DNA from: Achromobacter sp. AONIH1
GTDB taxonomy: Bacteria; Pseudomonadota; Gammaproteobacteria; Burkholderiales; Burkholderiaceae_B
Reading direction: 5' to 3'
Length of the DNA: 64,000 bases
Assembly (NCBI RefSeq): GCF_002902905.1
Contig: NZ_CP026124.1
Location: forward strand, 3,472,001 to 3,536,000
This document shows positions 18,907 through 27,168 of this stretch, piece by piece; the first letter of the stretch is position 1, and each line of letters starts with the position of its first letter. Below the pieces are notes generated by a model. That model was not told the DNA's origin. It ran no database searches and saw nothing but the letters and a program-made list of their open reading frames with translations. Made by a program: the position numbers and the translations under genes.

Positions 18907-19060
18907 GAAGGTATACGGAGAGCAACGGTCGCGGGACATGAGGGCGCGGTTGCCGACCGTTGCGTGTCTGGCGCCAAGCGGGCAAATGTATCACGCGTGG
19001 CCTTACAGGAAGTTGGTGCGTGTTTTCCGATTCATCGGGTCGCGCAGCGTCAGGGGGGAC

Positions 19061-19741
19061 TTATCCGGCGGCCGCGACCAGCGCCTTGGCCCAGTCGGGC
19101 GTGGCGCGGATGTCGTCGGGCGTGATCGGGAACGTCAGCCGGCCCTGGTCCATTCCCAGCACCAGGCGCGGCTCCGGCACCGCCGTGCCCACGGCCACGT
19201 CGACGCTGTTGTCGTAGGCGCGCAGCTGCGCCAGGCGCGGCATCAGGATGATGAGGTTGAGCAGCGAGGTGCGGCAGCGCTGGCGGATGCGGTCCTCGGG
19301 GATGTCGTGTCCGCCGCGCGCCACGCGCAGGCGCACCCGCTGGATATGCTGCGCGGCATCGCGCAGGCCGCAGAACCAGACCAGCACGTCATGCGAAGCC
19401 GACGCGGCCATCAGCTTCTGCGTGATGGTGTCGCCGCCCAGCGTGGTTTCGAAGGCGTAGGTCTTGCGCGTCCGCACGGCCAGGTCCAGGCGCCGCACGC
19501 CTTCGTTCCAGGCCGCGATGTTCGCGTCTTCCTGTCCATAGCCGTGTTCCCGGACCAGCTCGCGCGCGCAGGTGTCGGGATTGAACCAGGCCAGGCCCGC
19601 CTGGGTGAGCAGATGGCCGCCGATGGAGCTCTTGCCCGCGCCGTTCACGCCCGCCAGGACGAAGAGCACGGGGCGGGCCGCGTCAGGCCGCGCCGCGTCA
19701 GCTCGGGCTGCTTCAGCCTGGACGTCGCCGGGCCCCGCCAT
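19061..19741 (-). CDS. zeta toxin-like P-loop kinase
   Basis: A 226-residue protein with Walker A GVNGAGKSS at 31-39, an FNPDT strand near 53-57 and the zeta-type segment FETTLGGDT followed by an arginine-rich RVRLRVARGGHDIPEDRIRQR region. Zeta toxins phosphorylate UDP-N-acetylglucosamine or related sugars and block cell-wall synthesis; some homologues have other roles. Residues 7-24 are an Ala/Asp/Arg-rich low-complexity head. The ATG shares one base with the stop of the Phd-type antitoxin gene upstream, so the two are a coupled pair. Toxicity is inferred, not shown. A housekeeping kinase role is the alternative. Confidence 0.78.
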   Translation of the reverse strand: MAGPGDVQAEAARADAARPDAARPVLFVLAGVNGAGKSSIGGHLLTQAGLAWFNPDTCARELVREHGYGQEDANIAAWNEGVRRLDLAVRTRKTYAFETTLGGDTITQKLMAASASHDVLVWFCGLRDAAQHIQRVRLRVARGGHDIPEDRIRQRCRTSLLNLIILMPRLAQLRAYDNSVDVAVGTAVPEPRLVLGMDQGRLTFPITPDDIRATPDWAKALVAAAG

Positions 19742-20100
19742 CAGTAGGTGGATCCCGCCTTGACCTTGCCGTCCAGCCGGCCGGGCGAGCGCATCAGGTC
19801 GCGCAGGCGGTCGCCGGCCTGTTCATCGTCCAGCGCCGCCAGCCGTTCGTCGAAGCGGCGGCGCAATTCGGCCAGCGGGTCGGGCATGGCCTGGTTGGCG
19901 GCCCGGGCGGCCTCCAGCAGGCGGGCGTATTCGGCGGTGGACAGGATCACAGCCTCGGGCTGGTTGTGGTTGGTGATCAGCAGCCTGCCTTCGGCCGAGA
20001 GGGCGCGCATCATGCCGCGCCAGCCGTCCTTCTTGACGGACGAGGCGGGCGCCACGGGCAGTTGGTCCAGGGGGGCGGCGAGCCGGGCGGGGGCGGACAT
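19741..20100 (-). CDS. Phd/YefM-type antitoxin
   Basis: A 119-residue protein. After a 20-residue variable head it shows the Phd/YefM pattern: a short helix, LLITNHNQPEAVILSTAEYA near residues 41-60, then a helix with LLEAARAA. The C-terminal half (LAELRRRFDERLAALDDEQA) is charged and would be the toxin-binding region. It is immediately upstream of a zeta-like kinase gene and overlaps it by one base. By analogy it would bind DNA upstream of itself and neutralise the kinase. Zeta toxins usually pair with epsilon-type antitoxins, so the combination deserves testing. Confidence 0.77.
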   Translation of the reverse strand: MSAPARLAAPLDQLPVAPASSVKKDGWRGMMRALSAEGRLLITNHNQPEAVILSTAEYARLLEAARAANQAMPDPLAELRRRFDERLAALDDEQAGDRLRDLMRSPGRLDGKVKAGSTY

Positions 20101-20611
20101 GGTGTGCTCCTTGATTGCACGGGAATATCTGGGGCTATTTTACCCAAAATTCCCAATTTGGCCTGCGGAAAATACGATCCGAAGACGCGGCGCAGCGGCC
20201 GGATCGGGGGCAGTTTTGTACGCATGCAAGAAAAATATTAACTAAATATTTCTAAAAAATGGAACACCGATTTCCCTGGGCAACGCGGCAATTTTCTTCT
20301 GAGAATTCCGGGTTATCCCGGAGTATTTTTCTCGGAAATGTTTCGGCATTTTTCCGAATCAGGCTTGGGTCAAGCGTCTATTTCGTTTAAGATGCTGGCT
20401 TCTTCATTCAGTTTGTTCTCTTTCTGCGGGTTCTCGAATCCTTGTTCGAGCCCCCTGTCTTGCAAGACGCCGCGCCCCTGCGGACCGTCTTGCCGCTAGT
20501 GTCGGTTTGTATTGGCGGTTCTGCCCGTCTTCCGCACAACCCCCTTAGCTACACGGCATCGTCAGGCCGCAAGCCCGGCGCGTGTCCCTGAACCTATGGA
20601 GGCAAAAGCCA
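20101..20611. other. AT-rich intergenic region between antitoxin and proX
   Basis: About 510 bases with no gene, markedly AT-richer than the rest of the window around 20125-20160 and 20220-20400. It contains divergent control regions for the antitoxin/toxin pair and proXWV. A small hairpin CCGGG-TTAT-CCCGG near 20308-20321 is followed by AGTATTTTT, which could act as a terminator or attenuator upstream of the proX promoter. Confidence 0.5.
20365..20393 (+). promoter_or_regulatory. candidate sigma-70 promoter of proXWV
   Basis: TTGGGT, a 17-base spacer and TAAGAT lie about 220 bases upstream of proX at the edge of the AT-rich island. Spacing is ideal and both hexamers are recognisable. The leader would be about 210 bases long. 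No experimental support. Confidence 0.4.
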
Positions 20612-21613
20612 ATGCGTTTCACCCCCGTCAAGACCCTGGCCGCCGTGGCCGTCTTGTGCGCCTTCGCCGGCACGGCCCAAGCCGCCGATGCGCCGCAGTG
20701 CGAACTCAAGCGTCCTGTCAATTTCGGCGCCATGAACTGGGAATCCAATCTGGTCCTGGTCGATGTCGAACGATTCATCATGGAAAAGGGCTACGGTTGC
20801 AAGACCGAGACCCTGCCCACCGAAACCCTGCCCGCCCTGGCCGCGCTGGAGCGCGGCGACCTCGACATCAACACCGAGATCTGGCTGAACAGCGTGGCCG
20901 ATCCCTGGGAGCGCGCCGAAAAGACCGGCAAGGTCAAGCGCGTGGGCGAGCTCTACATGGGCGGCGAAGCCTGGTATATCCCGCGTTACACGGCCGAGCG
21001 CCTGCCCGAGCTGAAGTCGGCGGCCGACCTGCCCAAGTTCAAGGACCAGTTCAAGGATCCCGAAGAGCCCGGCAAGGGCCGCTTCTACGGCTGCCCGGCG
21101 GGCTGGGGCTGCGAAGTGACCAGCACCAACCTGTTCCACGCGCTCAAGCTGGATGATTCCTACACTCTGTACTCGCCCGGCACGGGCGCGGCGCAGAAGG
21201 CGGCCCTGATGTCGGCCTACAAGCGCAAGCAGAACGTGGTCTTCTACTACTGGTCGCCCACGCCGCTGGTCGGCGCGATGGACCTGGTCAAGCTCGACAT
21301 GCCGCCTTACGACGCGGAAAAGCACAAGTGCCTGACGTCGCCCAAGTGCGCCAAGCCCGAGCCCAGCGCCTATCCCGACAATCCCGTCTTCACCGCCGTG
21401 AACGCCAAGTTCGCGGAGCAGGCGCCCACGCTGACCGAGTTCCTGTCGAAGGTGTCGGTGCCGCTGCCGGTCATGAATGAAACCCTGGCCCACATGGAAG
21501 AATCCGGCGACGAATCCGCCGCCGTGGCCAAGTGGTTCCTGAAGAACCATCGCGACGTCTGGGCCAAGTGGGTCCCCGCCGACGTCGCCGGACGCGTGCA
21601 GAGCGCGCTCTAG
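20612..21613 (+). CDS. proX: glycine betaine/proline-type ABC transporter substrate-binding protein
   Basis: Periplasmic osmoprotectant receptor, 333 residues, OpuAC fold. The signal peptide is residues 1-24 (cleavage after AQA). The mature part has VNFGAMNWESNLVLVDVERF and LERGDLDINTEIWLNSV, typical of ProX-like proteins, plus aromatic residues (AWYIPRYTAE; FYYWSPTPL) suited to a quaternary-amine cage. Six cysteines occur in the mature part, including a C-x6-C pair (YGCPAGWGCEV) like the E. coli ProX disulfide. I chose the ATG with GGAGG ten bases upstream. It is the first gene of proX-proW-proV. A choline-like or carnitine ligand is equally possible. Confidence 0.88.
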   Translation: MRFTPVKTLAAVAVLCAFAGTAQAADAPQCELKRPVNFGAMNWESNLVLVDVERFIMEKGYGCKTETLPTETLPALAALERGDLDINTEIWLNSVADPWERAEKTGKVKRVGELYMGGEAWYIPRYTAERLPELKSAADLPKFKDQFKDPEEPGKGRFYGCPAGWGCEVTSTNLFHALKLDDSYTLYSPGTGAAQKAALMSAYKRKQNVVFYYWSPTPLVGAMDLVKLDMPPYDAEKHKCLTSPKCAKPEPSAYPDNPVFTAVNAKFAEQAPTLTEFLSKVSVPLPVMNETLAHMEESGDESAAVAKWFLKNHRDVWAKWVPADVAGRVQSAL

Positions 21614-21722
21614 CCATCCCGCGATCGCGGCGGCGTCCATGGCGGCGCCGCCGCGCTTTGTGTTGTCCCCTCAATGCCGTTCCCGGGCGCTGCCCCGGCC
21701 GGACGGCCAGCCCGGTCGGACT

Positions 21723-21753
21723 TTTTCCCCTTGGGACGTCCCCAAGGGGAAAA
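21723..21753. other. long GC/AT hairpin between proX and proW
   Basis: TTTTCCCCTTGGG and CCCAAGGGGAAAA form a perfect 13-base stem around a 5-base loop (ACGTC). It lies about 110 bases after proX inside the 283-base gap before proW. It has no T-run on the plus strand, so it may be an mRNA-stabilising or processing hairpin that raises proX over proWV, or a weak terminator on the other strand. Confidence 0.6.
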
Positions 21754-21896
21754 GGCCCCGCCGGCAGATCCCGGCCCGCAACGCGGGCAGGGCGCGGGCC
21801 TGTCCCGCGCCAAGCTGTACGCGCATCGCCGCCTGCGGCGCGGTCTGGTCCGCCAGGCCGCGCCCGAGGCGCAAGCGCCGAAACGGAGCCTAGAAC

Positions 21897-22754
21897 ATGT
21901 TTCCTGAAATCATTCCCGCCCGACAGGTGCGGGCGGCGATCGACGGTTTTGTCGATCACCTGGTGACCAATTACGCCGATACGCTGGAAAGCCTGGCGCA
22001 ACCCGTGCTGCACGCGCTGGTGTGGCTGGAGCAACTGCTGCGCAATTCGCCCTGGTGGGCGGTGGTGGCGGCGACGGTGGTCCTTGCCTGGTTGGTCAGC
22101 CGCCTCATCGGGCTGAGCCTGGCCATGGGCGCGCTGCTGTGCGTGATCGGCGTGCTGGGCATGTGGGACGCCGGCATGCAGACGCTGGCGCTGATGATCA
22201 TGGCCGCCGGCCTGTCGGTGCTGATCGGCATTCCGCTGGGCGTGCTGATGGCGCGCGTGAACTGGCTGCGCTCGGTCATGCTGCCGGTGCTGGACGTGAT
22301 GCAGACCATGCCCAGCTTCGTCTACCTGATTCCCGTGGTGATGCTGTTCGGCCTGGGCAAGATCCCCGCCATCATCGCCACCGTCATCTACGCCGTGCCG
22401 CCGCTGATCCGCCTGACCGACCTGGGCATCCGCCTGGTCGACCGCGAGGTGCTGGAAGCCTCGCGCGCCTTCGGCGCCAATCCGCGCCAGCAGCTCTTCG
22501 GCGTGCAATTGCCGCTGGCCTTGCCCAACATCATGGCCGGCATCAACCAGACCACGATGATGGCCCTGTCGATGGTGGTCATCGCGTCGATGATCGGCGC
22601 GCGCGGGCTGGGCTATGAGGTGCTGCTCGGCATCAACCGCCTGGAAGTCGGCCGTGGCCTGCTGGCCGGTCTGGGCATCGTGGTGCTGGCCGTGCTGTTC
22701 GACCGCATCACCCAATCCTATGGACAGCGCATGCGCAAGGGAGGCCAGCGATGA
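21897..22754 (+). CDS. proW: glycine betaine/proline-type ABC permease
   Basis: Inner-membrane permease of 285 residues. The hydrophobic N-terminal region is followed by the conserved LPVLDVMQTMPSFVYLIPVV segment (about 125-144) and the EAA loop EASRAFGANPRQQLFGVQLP (about 188-207), which contacts the ATPase. The C-terminus ends in a helix and a basic tail. Its stop codon overlaps the proV start (ATGA). The 283-base gap from proX carries a strong hairpin, so less proW than proX is expected. Identity to the ProW/OpuAB family is clear; the exact substrate is not. Confidence 0.9.
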   Translation: MFPEIIPARQVRAAIDGFVDHLVTNYADTLESLAQPVLHALVWLEQLLRNSPWWAVVAATVVLAWLVSRLIGLSLAMGALLCVIGVLGMWDAGMQTLALMIMAAGLSVLIGIPLGVLMARVNWLRSVMLPVLDVMQTMPSFVYLIPVVMLFGLGKIPAIIATVIYAVPPLIRLTDLGIRLVDREVLEASRAFGANPRQQLFGVQLPLALPNIMAGINQTTMMALSMVVIASMIGARGLGYEVLLGINRLEVGRGLLAGLGIVVLAVLFDRITQSYGQRMRKGGQR

Positions 22755-24031
22755 GCAAGATCGAAGTCAAGAGCATCTACAAGGTATTCGGGCCGCATCC
22801 CGCTAAATGGCTGCAGGCCGCCCAGGGCGGCATGAGCAAGGAGGAGCTGCTGGCCAAGAGCGGCCACACGCTGGGCCTGCGCGACATCAGCCTGTCCATC
22901 GACGAAGGCAGCATCTACGTCATCATGGGCCTGTCCGGCTCGGGTAAATCCACGCTGATCCGCCACTTCAACCGCCTGATCGAGCCCAGCGCCGGCCAGA
23001 TCCTGGTCGACGGCGTGGACGTGGTCAGCCTGAACAAGCGCGACCTGGAGACCTTCCGTCAGAAGAAGATGAGCATGGTGTTCCAGCGCTTCGGCCTGTT
23101 CCCGCACCGCACGGTGCTGGAGAACGCCGCCTATGGCCTGGCGGTGCAGGGCGTGGGCCGCGCCGAGCGCGAGCGCCGGGCGCGCGACTGGCTGGAACAG
23201 GTTGGCCTGTCGGGTTTCGAACAGCAGTATCCGCACCAGCTGTCCGGCGGCATGCAGCAGCGCGTGGGCCTGGCGCGCGCGCTGGCCACCGACGCCGAGA
23301 TCCTGCTGATGGACGAGGCCTTTTCCGCGCTGGATCCGTTGATCCGCCGCGAGATGCAGGACCAGCTGCTGCAATTGCAGGCCAAGCTGAACAAGACCAT
23401 CGTGTTCATCACGCATGACCTGGACGAGGCGCTGCGCCTGGGCAATCGCATCGCCATCCTCAAGGACGGCGAGCTGGTGCAGGAGGGCACGCCGGAAGAC
23501 ATCCTGCTGAACCCGGCCAACGACTATGTGCAGTCCTTCCTGCAGGACGTGAACCGCACCAAGGTGCTCAACGCCACGCACGCGGTCAACCCGGCCCGGC
23601 TGACCTTGACCATGCGTTCGCGTCCGGCGCACGCGCTGGAACGGATGCGCGCCATGAACTATGAATACGCGCCGGTGCTGGACGGCAAGCGCCTGGCCGG
23701 CGTGCTGACCGCCGAGGCGGCGTTGCGCGCGGGCCAGGAGGGCGCGCGCGACGTGTCGCGCTACGTCGAGGAACTGGCGTCGGTGCCCGCGACCGCGGGC
23801 CTGGGCGAGGTGCTGGCGCAGCTGGTGCACAGCGACCAGCCGGTGGCCGTGACCGGCGAGGACGACGAGTTCATCGGCATGCTGTCGCGCAAGAAGGTGG
23901 TGGAGCTGGTGACGCCGGCCCTGTCCGAGACGGCGCCGGCGGAAGGCGCCGAGGCCGCGCCGGACCTGCCGCAGCCGGAGGGCGGCGCAGAGGTCCAGGC
24001 CGGCCCGGAGCGGCGCGACGAGGCTGCCTGA
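22751..24031 (+). CDS. proV: glycine betaine/proline-type ABC ATPase with CBS domains
   Basis: A 426-residue ATPase. Walker A is GLSGSGKST at 60-68, the signature is [15 protein letters not shown] near 160 and Walker B is [12 protein letters not shown]. The N-terminus keeps the ProV-specific [16 protein letters not shown]. Residues about 280-385 form a tandem CBS module, which in this family senses ionic strength or nucleotides. The last 35 residues are an acidic Ala/Glu/Pro-rich tail. It overlaps proW by four bases and is followed by a terminator, closing the operon. Confidence 0.92.
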   Translation: MSKIEVKSIYKVFGPHPAKWLQAAQGGMSKEELLAKSGHTLGLRDISLSIDEGSIYVIMGLSGSGKSTLIRHFNRLIEPSAGQILVDGVDVVSLNKRDLETFRQKKMSMVFQRFGLFPHRTVLENAAYGLAVQGVGRAERERRARDWLEQVGLSGFEQQYPHQLSGGMQQRVGLARALATDAEILLMDEAFSALDPLIRREMQDQLLQLQAKLNKTIVFITHDLDEALRLGNRIAILKDGELVQEGTPEDILLNPANDYVQSFLQDVNRTKVLNATHAVNPARLTLTMRSRPAHALERMRAMNYEYAPVLDGKRLAGVLTAEAALRAGQEGARDVSRYVEELASVPATAGLGEVLAQLVHSDQPVAVTGEDDEFIGMLSRKKVVELVTPALSETAPAEGAEAAPDLPQPEGGAEVQAGPERRDEAA

Positions 24032-24099
24032 CGCCCCTCCGGCGCGCCATCCGGCCAGCCTTCCACGCTGCGCGAGCCGGCGCGACGGTCAGTCCGGGC

Positions 24100-24136
24100 A
24101 AGGCCCTGGCTCCATCCATGATGGGCCAGGGCCTTT
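24100..24136 (+). terminator. intrinsic terminator after proXWV
   Basis: AAGGCCCTGGC and GCCAGGGCCTT form an 11-base stem around a 13-base loop, followed by TTTT, 69 bases after the proV stop. Position and structure fit the operon's terminator. Confidence 0.75.
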
Positions 24137-24236
24137 TGCATGCGGGCGCGCCATGGCTATGATGGCTGTCGCCGCGCAACCCAGCGACGCGCGGCGACCA
24201 CCTTCTCATTCATCCCGTCCGCTGTGGAACTTCGTC

Positions 24237-24611
24237 ATGCCCATCCTGAACATTCAGATCCTGCAAGGCCACGCGGCCGCCGAAAAATCCGGGCTGCTGC
24301 GCGCGGCCTCCGAGGCCGTCGTCCAGAGCATCGCCGCGCCGCTGTCCAGCGTGCGTATCGTGCTGCATGAGGTGCCCGCCGGGCACGTGATCGTGGCCGG
24401 CGAGATCGGCAAGCGCATGGCGCAGGTGGACGTGGCGCTGATCGAGGGCCGCGACGAGGCCAAGAAGGCGGCGCTGATCGCGGCGCTGAACCAGGCGGTG
24501 TGCGGCGCCATCGGCATTTCCGGCGAAGACGTGCGGGTGCTGATCCGCGACGTGCCCAAGACCGACATGGGCGTGGCCAACGGCCTTTCCGCCAAGGCGG
24601 CCGGCCGCTAG
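24237..24611 (+). CDS. double-length (fused) 4-oxalocrotonate tautomerase family protein
   Basis: A 124-residue protein made of two tautomerase-like units of about 60 residues. The N-terminal unit begins MPILNIQILQGH, giving the catalytic Pro2 after Met removal, and keeps the SSVRIVLHEVPAGH segment. In canonical 4-OT position 11 is arginine (ILEGR), but the first unit has histidine there. The second unit (VDVALIEGRDEAKKAALIAAL ... VRVLIRDVP) keeps both arginines and lacks an N-terminal proline. Fused tautomerases of this size include cis-CaaD-like enzymes. The substrate is unknown. It stands alone after the proXWV terminator and before a thiolase gene. Confidence 0.8.
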   Translation: MPILNIQILQGHAAAEKSGLLRAASEAVVQSIAAPLSSVRIVLHEVPAGHVIVAGEIGKRMAQVDVALIEGRDEAKKAALIAALNQAVCGAIGISGEDVRVLIRDVPKTDMGVANGLSAKAAGR

Positions 24612-24756
24612 CGTGTGGGGCTGTCCCGGCCCGCCTGGCGCGGGCCGGCCGGCATTCTTTCCGTCCCTTGATCTGGAACGGATATCGGCCGCCGGCGCGT
24701 CGGCAAGCGAGCCGGCCGCGCGGGTATGATGGCCGGAACAACCAGGAGGAATCACC

Positions 24757-25938
24757 ATGAATGAAGTCATCGTCGCGTCCGCCGTCCGCACCGCCATCGG
24801 CGATTTCGGCGGCGCGCTCAAGGACGTGCCGCCCTGCGACCTGGGCGCCACCGTCATCAAGGCCGCGCTGGAGCGCGCGGCGGTCAAGGGCGACGAAGTC
24901 GGCCATGTGGCCGTGGGCCACGTCATCAATACCGAGCCGCGCGACATGTATCTGTCGCGCGTGGCCGCCATCAACGCCGGCATCGCCAAGGAAACCCCGG
25001 CCTTCAACGTCAACCGCCTGTGCGGCTCGGGCCTGCAGGCCATCGTCTCGGCGGCGCAGACCATCATGCTGGGCGACGCCGAGATCGCGGTGGGCGCCGG
25101 CGCCGAGAGCATGAGCCGCGCGCCGTACATCGCGCCGGCGCAGCGCTGGGGCGCGCGCATGGGCGACAGCGTCATGCTGGACATGATGACCGGCGCGCTG
25201 TCCGATCCCTTCGGCCGCATGCACATGGGCGTCACCGCCGAGAACGTGGCGGCCAAGTTCGGCATCAGCCGCCAGGACCAGGATGCACTGGCCGCCGAAT
25301 CGCACCGCCGCGCGGCCGCCGCGATCGAGGCCGGCCATTTCCGCGACCAGATCGTGCCGGTGACGCTGAAGTCGCGCAAGGGCGACATCGTCTTCGACAC
25401 CGACGAACACGTGCGCCGCGACGTCACGGCCGACAGTCTGGCCGGCCTGAAGCCGGTGTTCCAGAAGGAAAACGGCACCGTCACGGCCGGCAACGCCTCG
25501 GGCCTGAACGACGGCGCCGGCGCGGTCATCCTGATGAACGCCTCGGTCGCCGCCAAGCGCGGCGTCAAGCCGCTGGCCCGGCTGGTGGCCTACGCCCATG
25601 CCGGCGTCGATCCCAACATCATGGGCATCGGCCCCGTGCCGGCCACGCAGGCCGCGCTCAAGCGCGCCGGCCTGACGGTGGACCAGCTGGACGTGATCGA
25701 GGCCAACGAGGCCTTCGCGGCTCAGGCCTGCGCCGTGTCGCGCGAGCTGAAGCTGGACCCGGCCAAGGTCAACCCCAACGGCAGCGGCATCGGCCTGGGC
25801 CACCCTATCGGCGCCACCGGCGCCATCATCACCGTCAAGGCGCTGCACGAACTGCAACGCGTGGGCGGCCGCTACGCGCTGGTGACCATGTGCATCGGCG
25901 GCGGCCAGGGCATCGCCGCGATCTTCGAACGCATCTGA
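24757..25938 (+). CDS. bktB: acetyl-CoA C-acyltransferase (beta-ketothiolase, BktB-like)
   Basis: Cytoplasmic thiolase of 393 residues catalysing reversible condensation or cleavage of beta-ketoacyl-CoA. The nucleophilic Cys89 sits in NRLCGSGLQAIVSAAQT, the catalytic His in LGHPIGATGA near 349 and the acid/base Cys379 in MCIGGGQG. From memory, the sequence is very close to Ralstonia/Cupriavidus BktB, which accepts C4 and C5 substrates and feeds PHA synthesis. A good ribosome-binding site (AGGAGGA) precedes the ATG. It appears monocistronic, so the chain-length preference is inferred only from similarity. Confidence 0.9.
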   Translation: MNEVIVASAVRTAIGDFGGALKDVPPCDLGATVIKAALERAAVKGDEVGHVAVGHVINTEPRDMYLSRVAAINAGIAKETPAFNVNRLCGSGLQAIVSAAQTIMLGDAEIAVGAGAESMSRAPYIAPAQRWGARMGDSVMLDMMTGALSDPFGRMHMGVTAENVAAKFGISRQDQDALAAESHRRAAAAIEAGHFRDQIVPVTLKSRKGDIVFDTDEHVRRDVTADSLAGLKPVFQKENGTVTAGNASGLNDGAGAVILMNASVAAKRGVKPLARLVAYAHAGVDPNIMGIGPVPATQAALKRAGLTVDQLDVIEANEAFAAQACAVSRELKLDPAKVNPNGSGIGLGHPIGATGAIITVKALHELQRVGGRYALVTMCIGGGQGIAAIFERI

Positions 25939-26040
25939 GCCCCCCACTGCGCACCAACCGTTGAACGGACGCGGCCCACCAGGCGGGAAAGGAACGCGTC
26001 CGACAAGCGGAGGGCCCCTATGAAAACGGGTGCCCCTCAT

Positions 26041-26125
26041 CGGGACGCCGCGGATCCGGCTCCGCCGGTCCGCAGGCGTGCCCCCTTGAGGGGGAGGCGC
26101 GCAAGCGCCTCGGGGGTGGGCCATC
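26041..26125 (+). repeat. dispersed GC-rich intergenic repeat, copy A
   Basis: This 85-base element contains GCGGATCCGGCTCCGCCGG, then GTCCGCAGGCGTGCCCCCTTG, and GCGCGCAAGCGCCTCGGGGG. It matches the reverse complement of the element at 40304-40400 over nearly its full length. Internal symmetries (CCGGCTCCGCCGG; GGCGCGCAAGCGCC) would fold as hairpins. It lies in the gap between the thiolase and methyltransferase-fold genes, with no coding potential of its own. Confidence 0.85.
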
Positions 26126-26128
26126 TCT

Positions 26129-26180
26129 CCGGTCCGTAGGCATGCCCCTGGGGGAGGCGCGCAGCGCTTCGGGGGGGCTC
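26129..26180 (+). repeat. truncated second copy of the same repeat
   Basis: The stretch GGTCCGTAGGCATGCCCCTG followed by GGGGAGGCGCGCAGCGCTTC repeats the right half of the preceding element with several changes. The element has therefore been partly duplicated in tandem. It ends 20 bases before the next start codon and may affect its expression. Confidence 0.75.
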
Positions 26181-26200
26181 CACCCTCTACAATCGCGGCC

Positions 26201-26971
26201 ATGCGCAGATCTTCTTCTCCCTCAGAATTCGACCAGCCCACGCTTTCCGAATCGGATGGCGTGCGCTACCTCCATTTCAATACCGAATGGGTGCAGGGCG
26301 CCATGCGCGTCAAGAACCCGGCCGAGCTGGTGCTGGAATACACCGGCCAGATGATGGCCTGGCTGCTGTTCCTGGAACCGCCCAAGGAAGATGCCATCGG
26401 CATGCTGGGCCTGGGCGCCGGCTCGCTGGCGCGCTTCTGCGCCAAGCACACGCGCAGCCCGCTGCTGGCGGTGGAATGGAACCCGGCCGTCACCGCCGCC
26501 GGCCACATGTTCTTCCGCCTGCCCGGCCAGAACCGGCTGCAGGTCGAGCATGCCGACGCCGGCGCCTGGGTGGCCGATCCGCTGAACGCCGGGCGCTGCC
26601 CGGTGCTGATGGTGGACCTGTACGACGCCCAGGCCCAGGGGCCGGTGCGTGACAGCGTCAAGTTTTACCGCGACTGCCGGCGTGTGCTGGGCGAGGTCGG
26701 CGTGCTGGCGGTCAACCTGTTCGGCCGCCACGAGAGTTTCGGCAAGAACATCGACAACCTGTCCAAGGCCTTCGACGACCGCGTGATACTGCTGCCCGAG
26801 ATCGACGCGGGCAACCAGATCGTGCTGGCCTTCTCGGGGCCGCGCCTGGCCGTCACTCCGGCCGAGCTGCTGGGCCGCGCGGCCATCGTCGAGGCGCGCT
26901 ACGGCCTGCCGGCGCGCCGCTGGGCGCGGGCGTTGACGGCGCACGCCGTGGACGGGGTTCTGCACCTGTAG
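26201..26971 (+). CDS. spermidine synthase-like (class I methyltransferase fold) protein
   Basis: A 256-residue protein with a Rossmann-type SAM-binding core: IGMLGLGAGSLARFCAKHT (about 66-84, glycine motif I), LLAVEWNPAVTAAG (acidic end of strand 2, Glu) and VLMVDLYDAQAQGPV near 138-152 in the position of the spermidine synthase catalytic Asp. The N-terminal YLHFNTEWVQGAMRVKNPAE segment resembles the beta-hairpin domain of polyamine aminopropyltransferases. True spermidine synthase residues for putrescine binding are not obvious, so the substrate is unknown. No operon partner is visible; it is preceded by the repeat pair. Confidence 0.72.
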   Translation: MRRSSSPSEFDQPTLSESDGVRYLHFNTEWVQGAMRVKNPAELVLEYTGQMMAWLLFLEPPKEDAIGMLGLGAGSLARFCAKHTRSPLLAVEWNPAVTAAGHMFFRLPGQNRLQVEHADAGAWVADPLNAGRCPVLMVDLYDAQAQGPVRDSVKFYRDCRRVLGEVGVLAVNLFGRHESFGKNIDNLSKAFDDRVILLPEIDAGNQIVLAFSGPRLAVTPAELLGRAAIVEARYGLPARRWARALTAHAVDGVLHL

Positions 26972-27091
26972 GACGCGTCCGAGTCGGCATCCTGCCGGCC
27001 CCGGTCTGGCCGGCGCGGCGCGCGCCTCGGGCCAGGCCGCGAGGGCACATCGTTTCCGTTCATTCAGGGTAGTCCCGGGGGCGGGCGGGGC

Positions 27092-27120
27092 TTTACCGGT
27101 CCCGCGTCGGGGTCTACTAT
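27092..27120 (+). promoter_or_regulatory. candidate promoter of the malonate cluster
   Basis: TTTACC, a 17-base spacer and TACTAT lie about 50 bases upstream of the GntR-type gene. The palindrome at 27128-27141 would cover the predicted start of transcription. Sequence pattern only. Confidence 0.55.
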
Positions 27121-27127
27121 GTCCGTG

Positions 27128-27141
27128 TTCATAATTATGAA
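27128..27141 (+). promoter_or_regulatory. candidate operator for the GntR-type regulator
   Basis: TTCATAATTATGAA is a perfect 14-base palindrome, 27 bases before the regulator's start codon and just after the candidate -10 box. AT-rich perfect symmetry in a GC-rich gene cluster and its placement suggest an autoregulatory operator. Binding is unproven. Confidence 0.6.
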
Positions 27142-27168
27142 TTACGGCGCAGTCCAGGCCGTCCGACC

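Noticed and set aside
20308..20329. CCGGG-TTAT-CCCGG hairpin considered as a riboswitch element upstream of proX.
   Set aside because: It lies upstream of the candidate proX promoter and has only a five-base stem; no known riboswitch fold was recognised.
24627..24656. GC-rich hairpin after the tautomerase gene considered as a terminator.
   Set aside because: The stem is followed by GGCCGGCATTC rather than a T-run; too weak to call.
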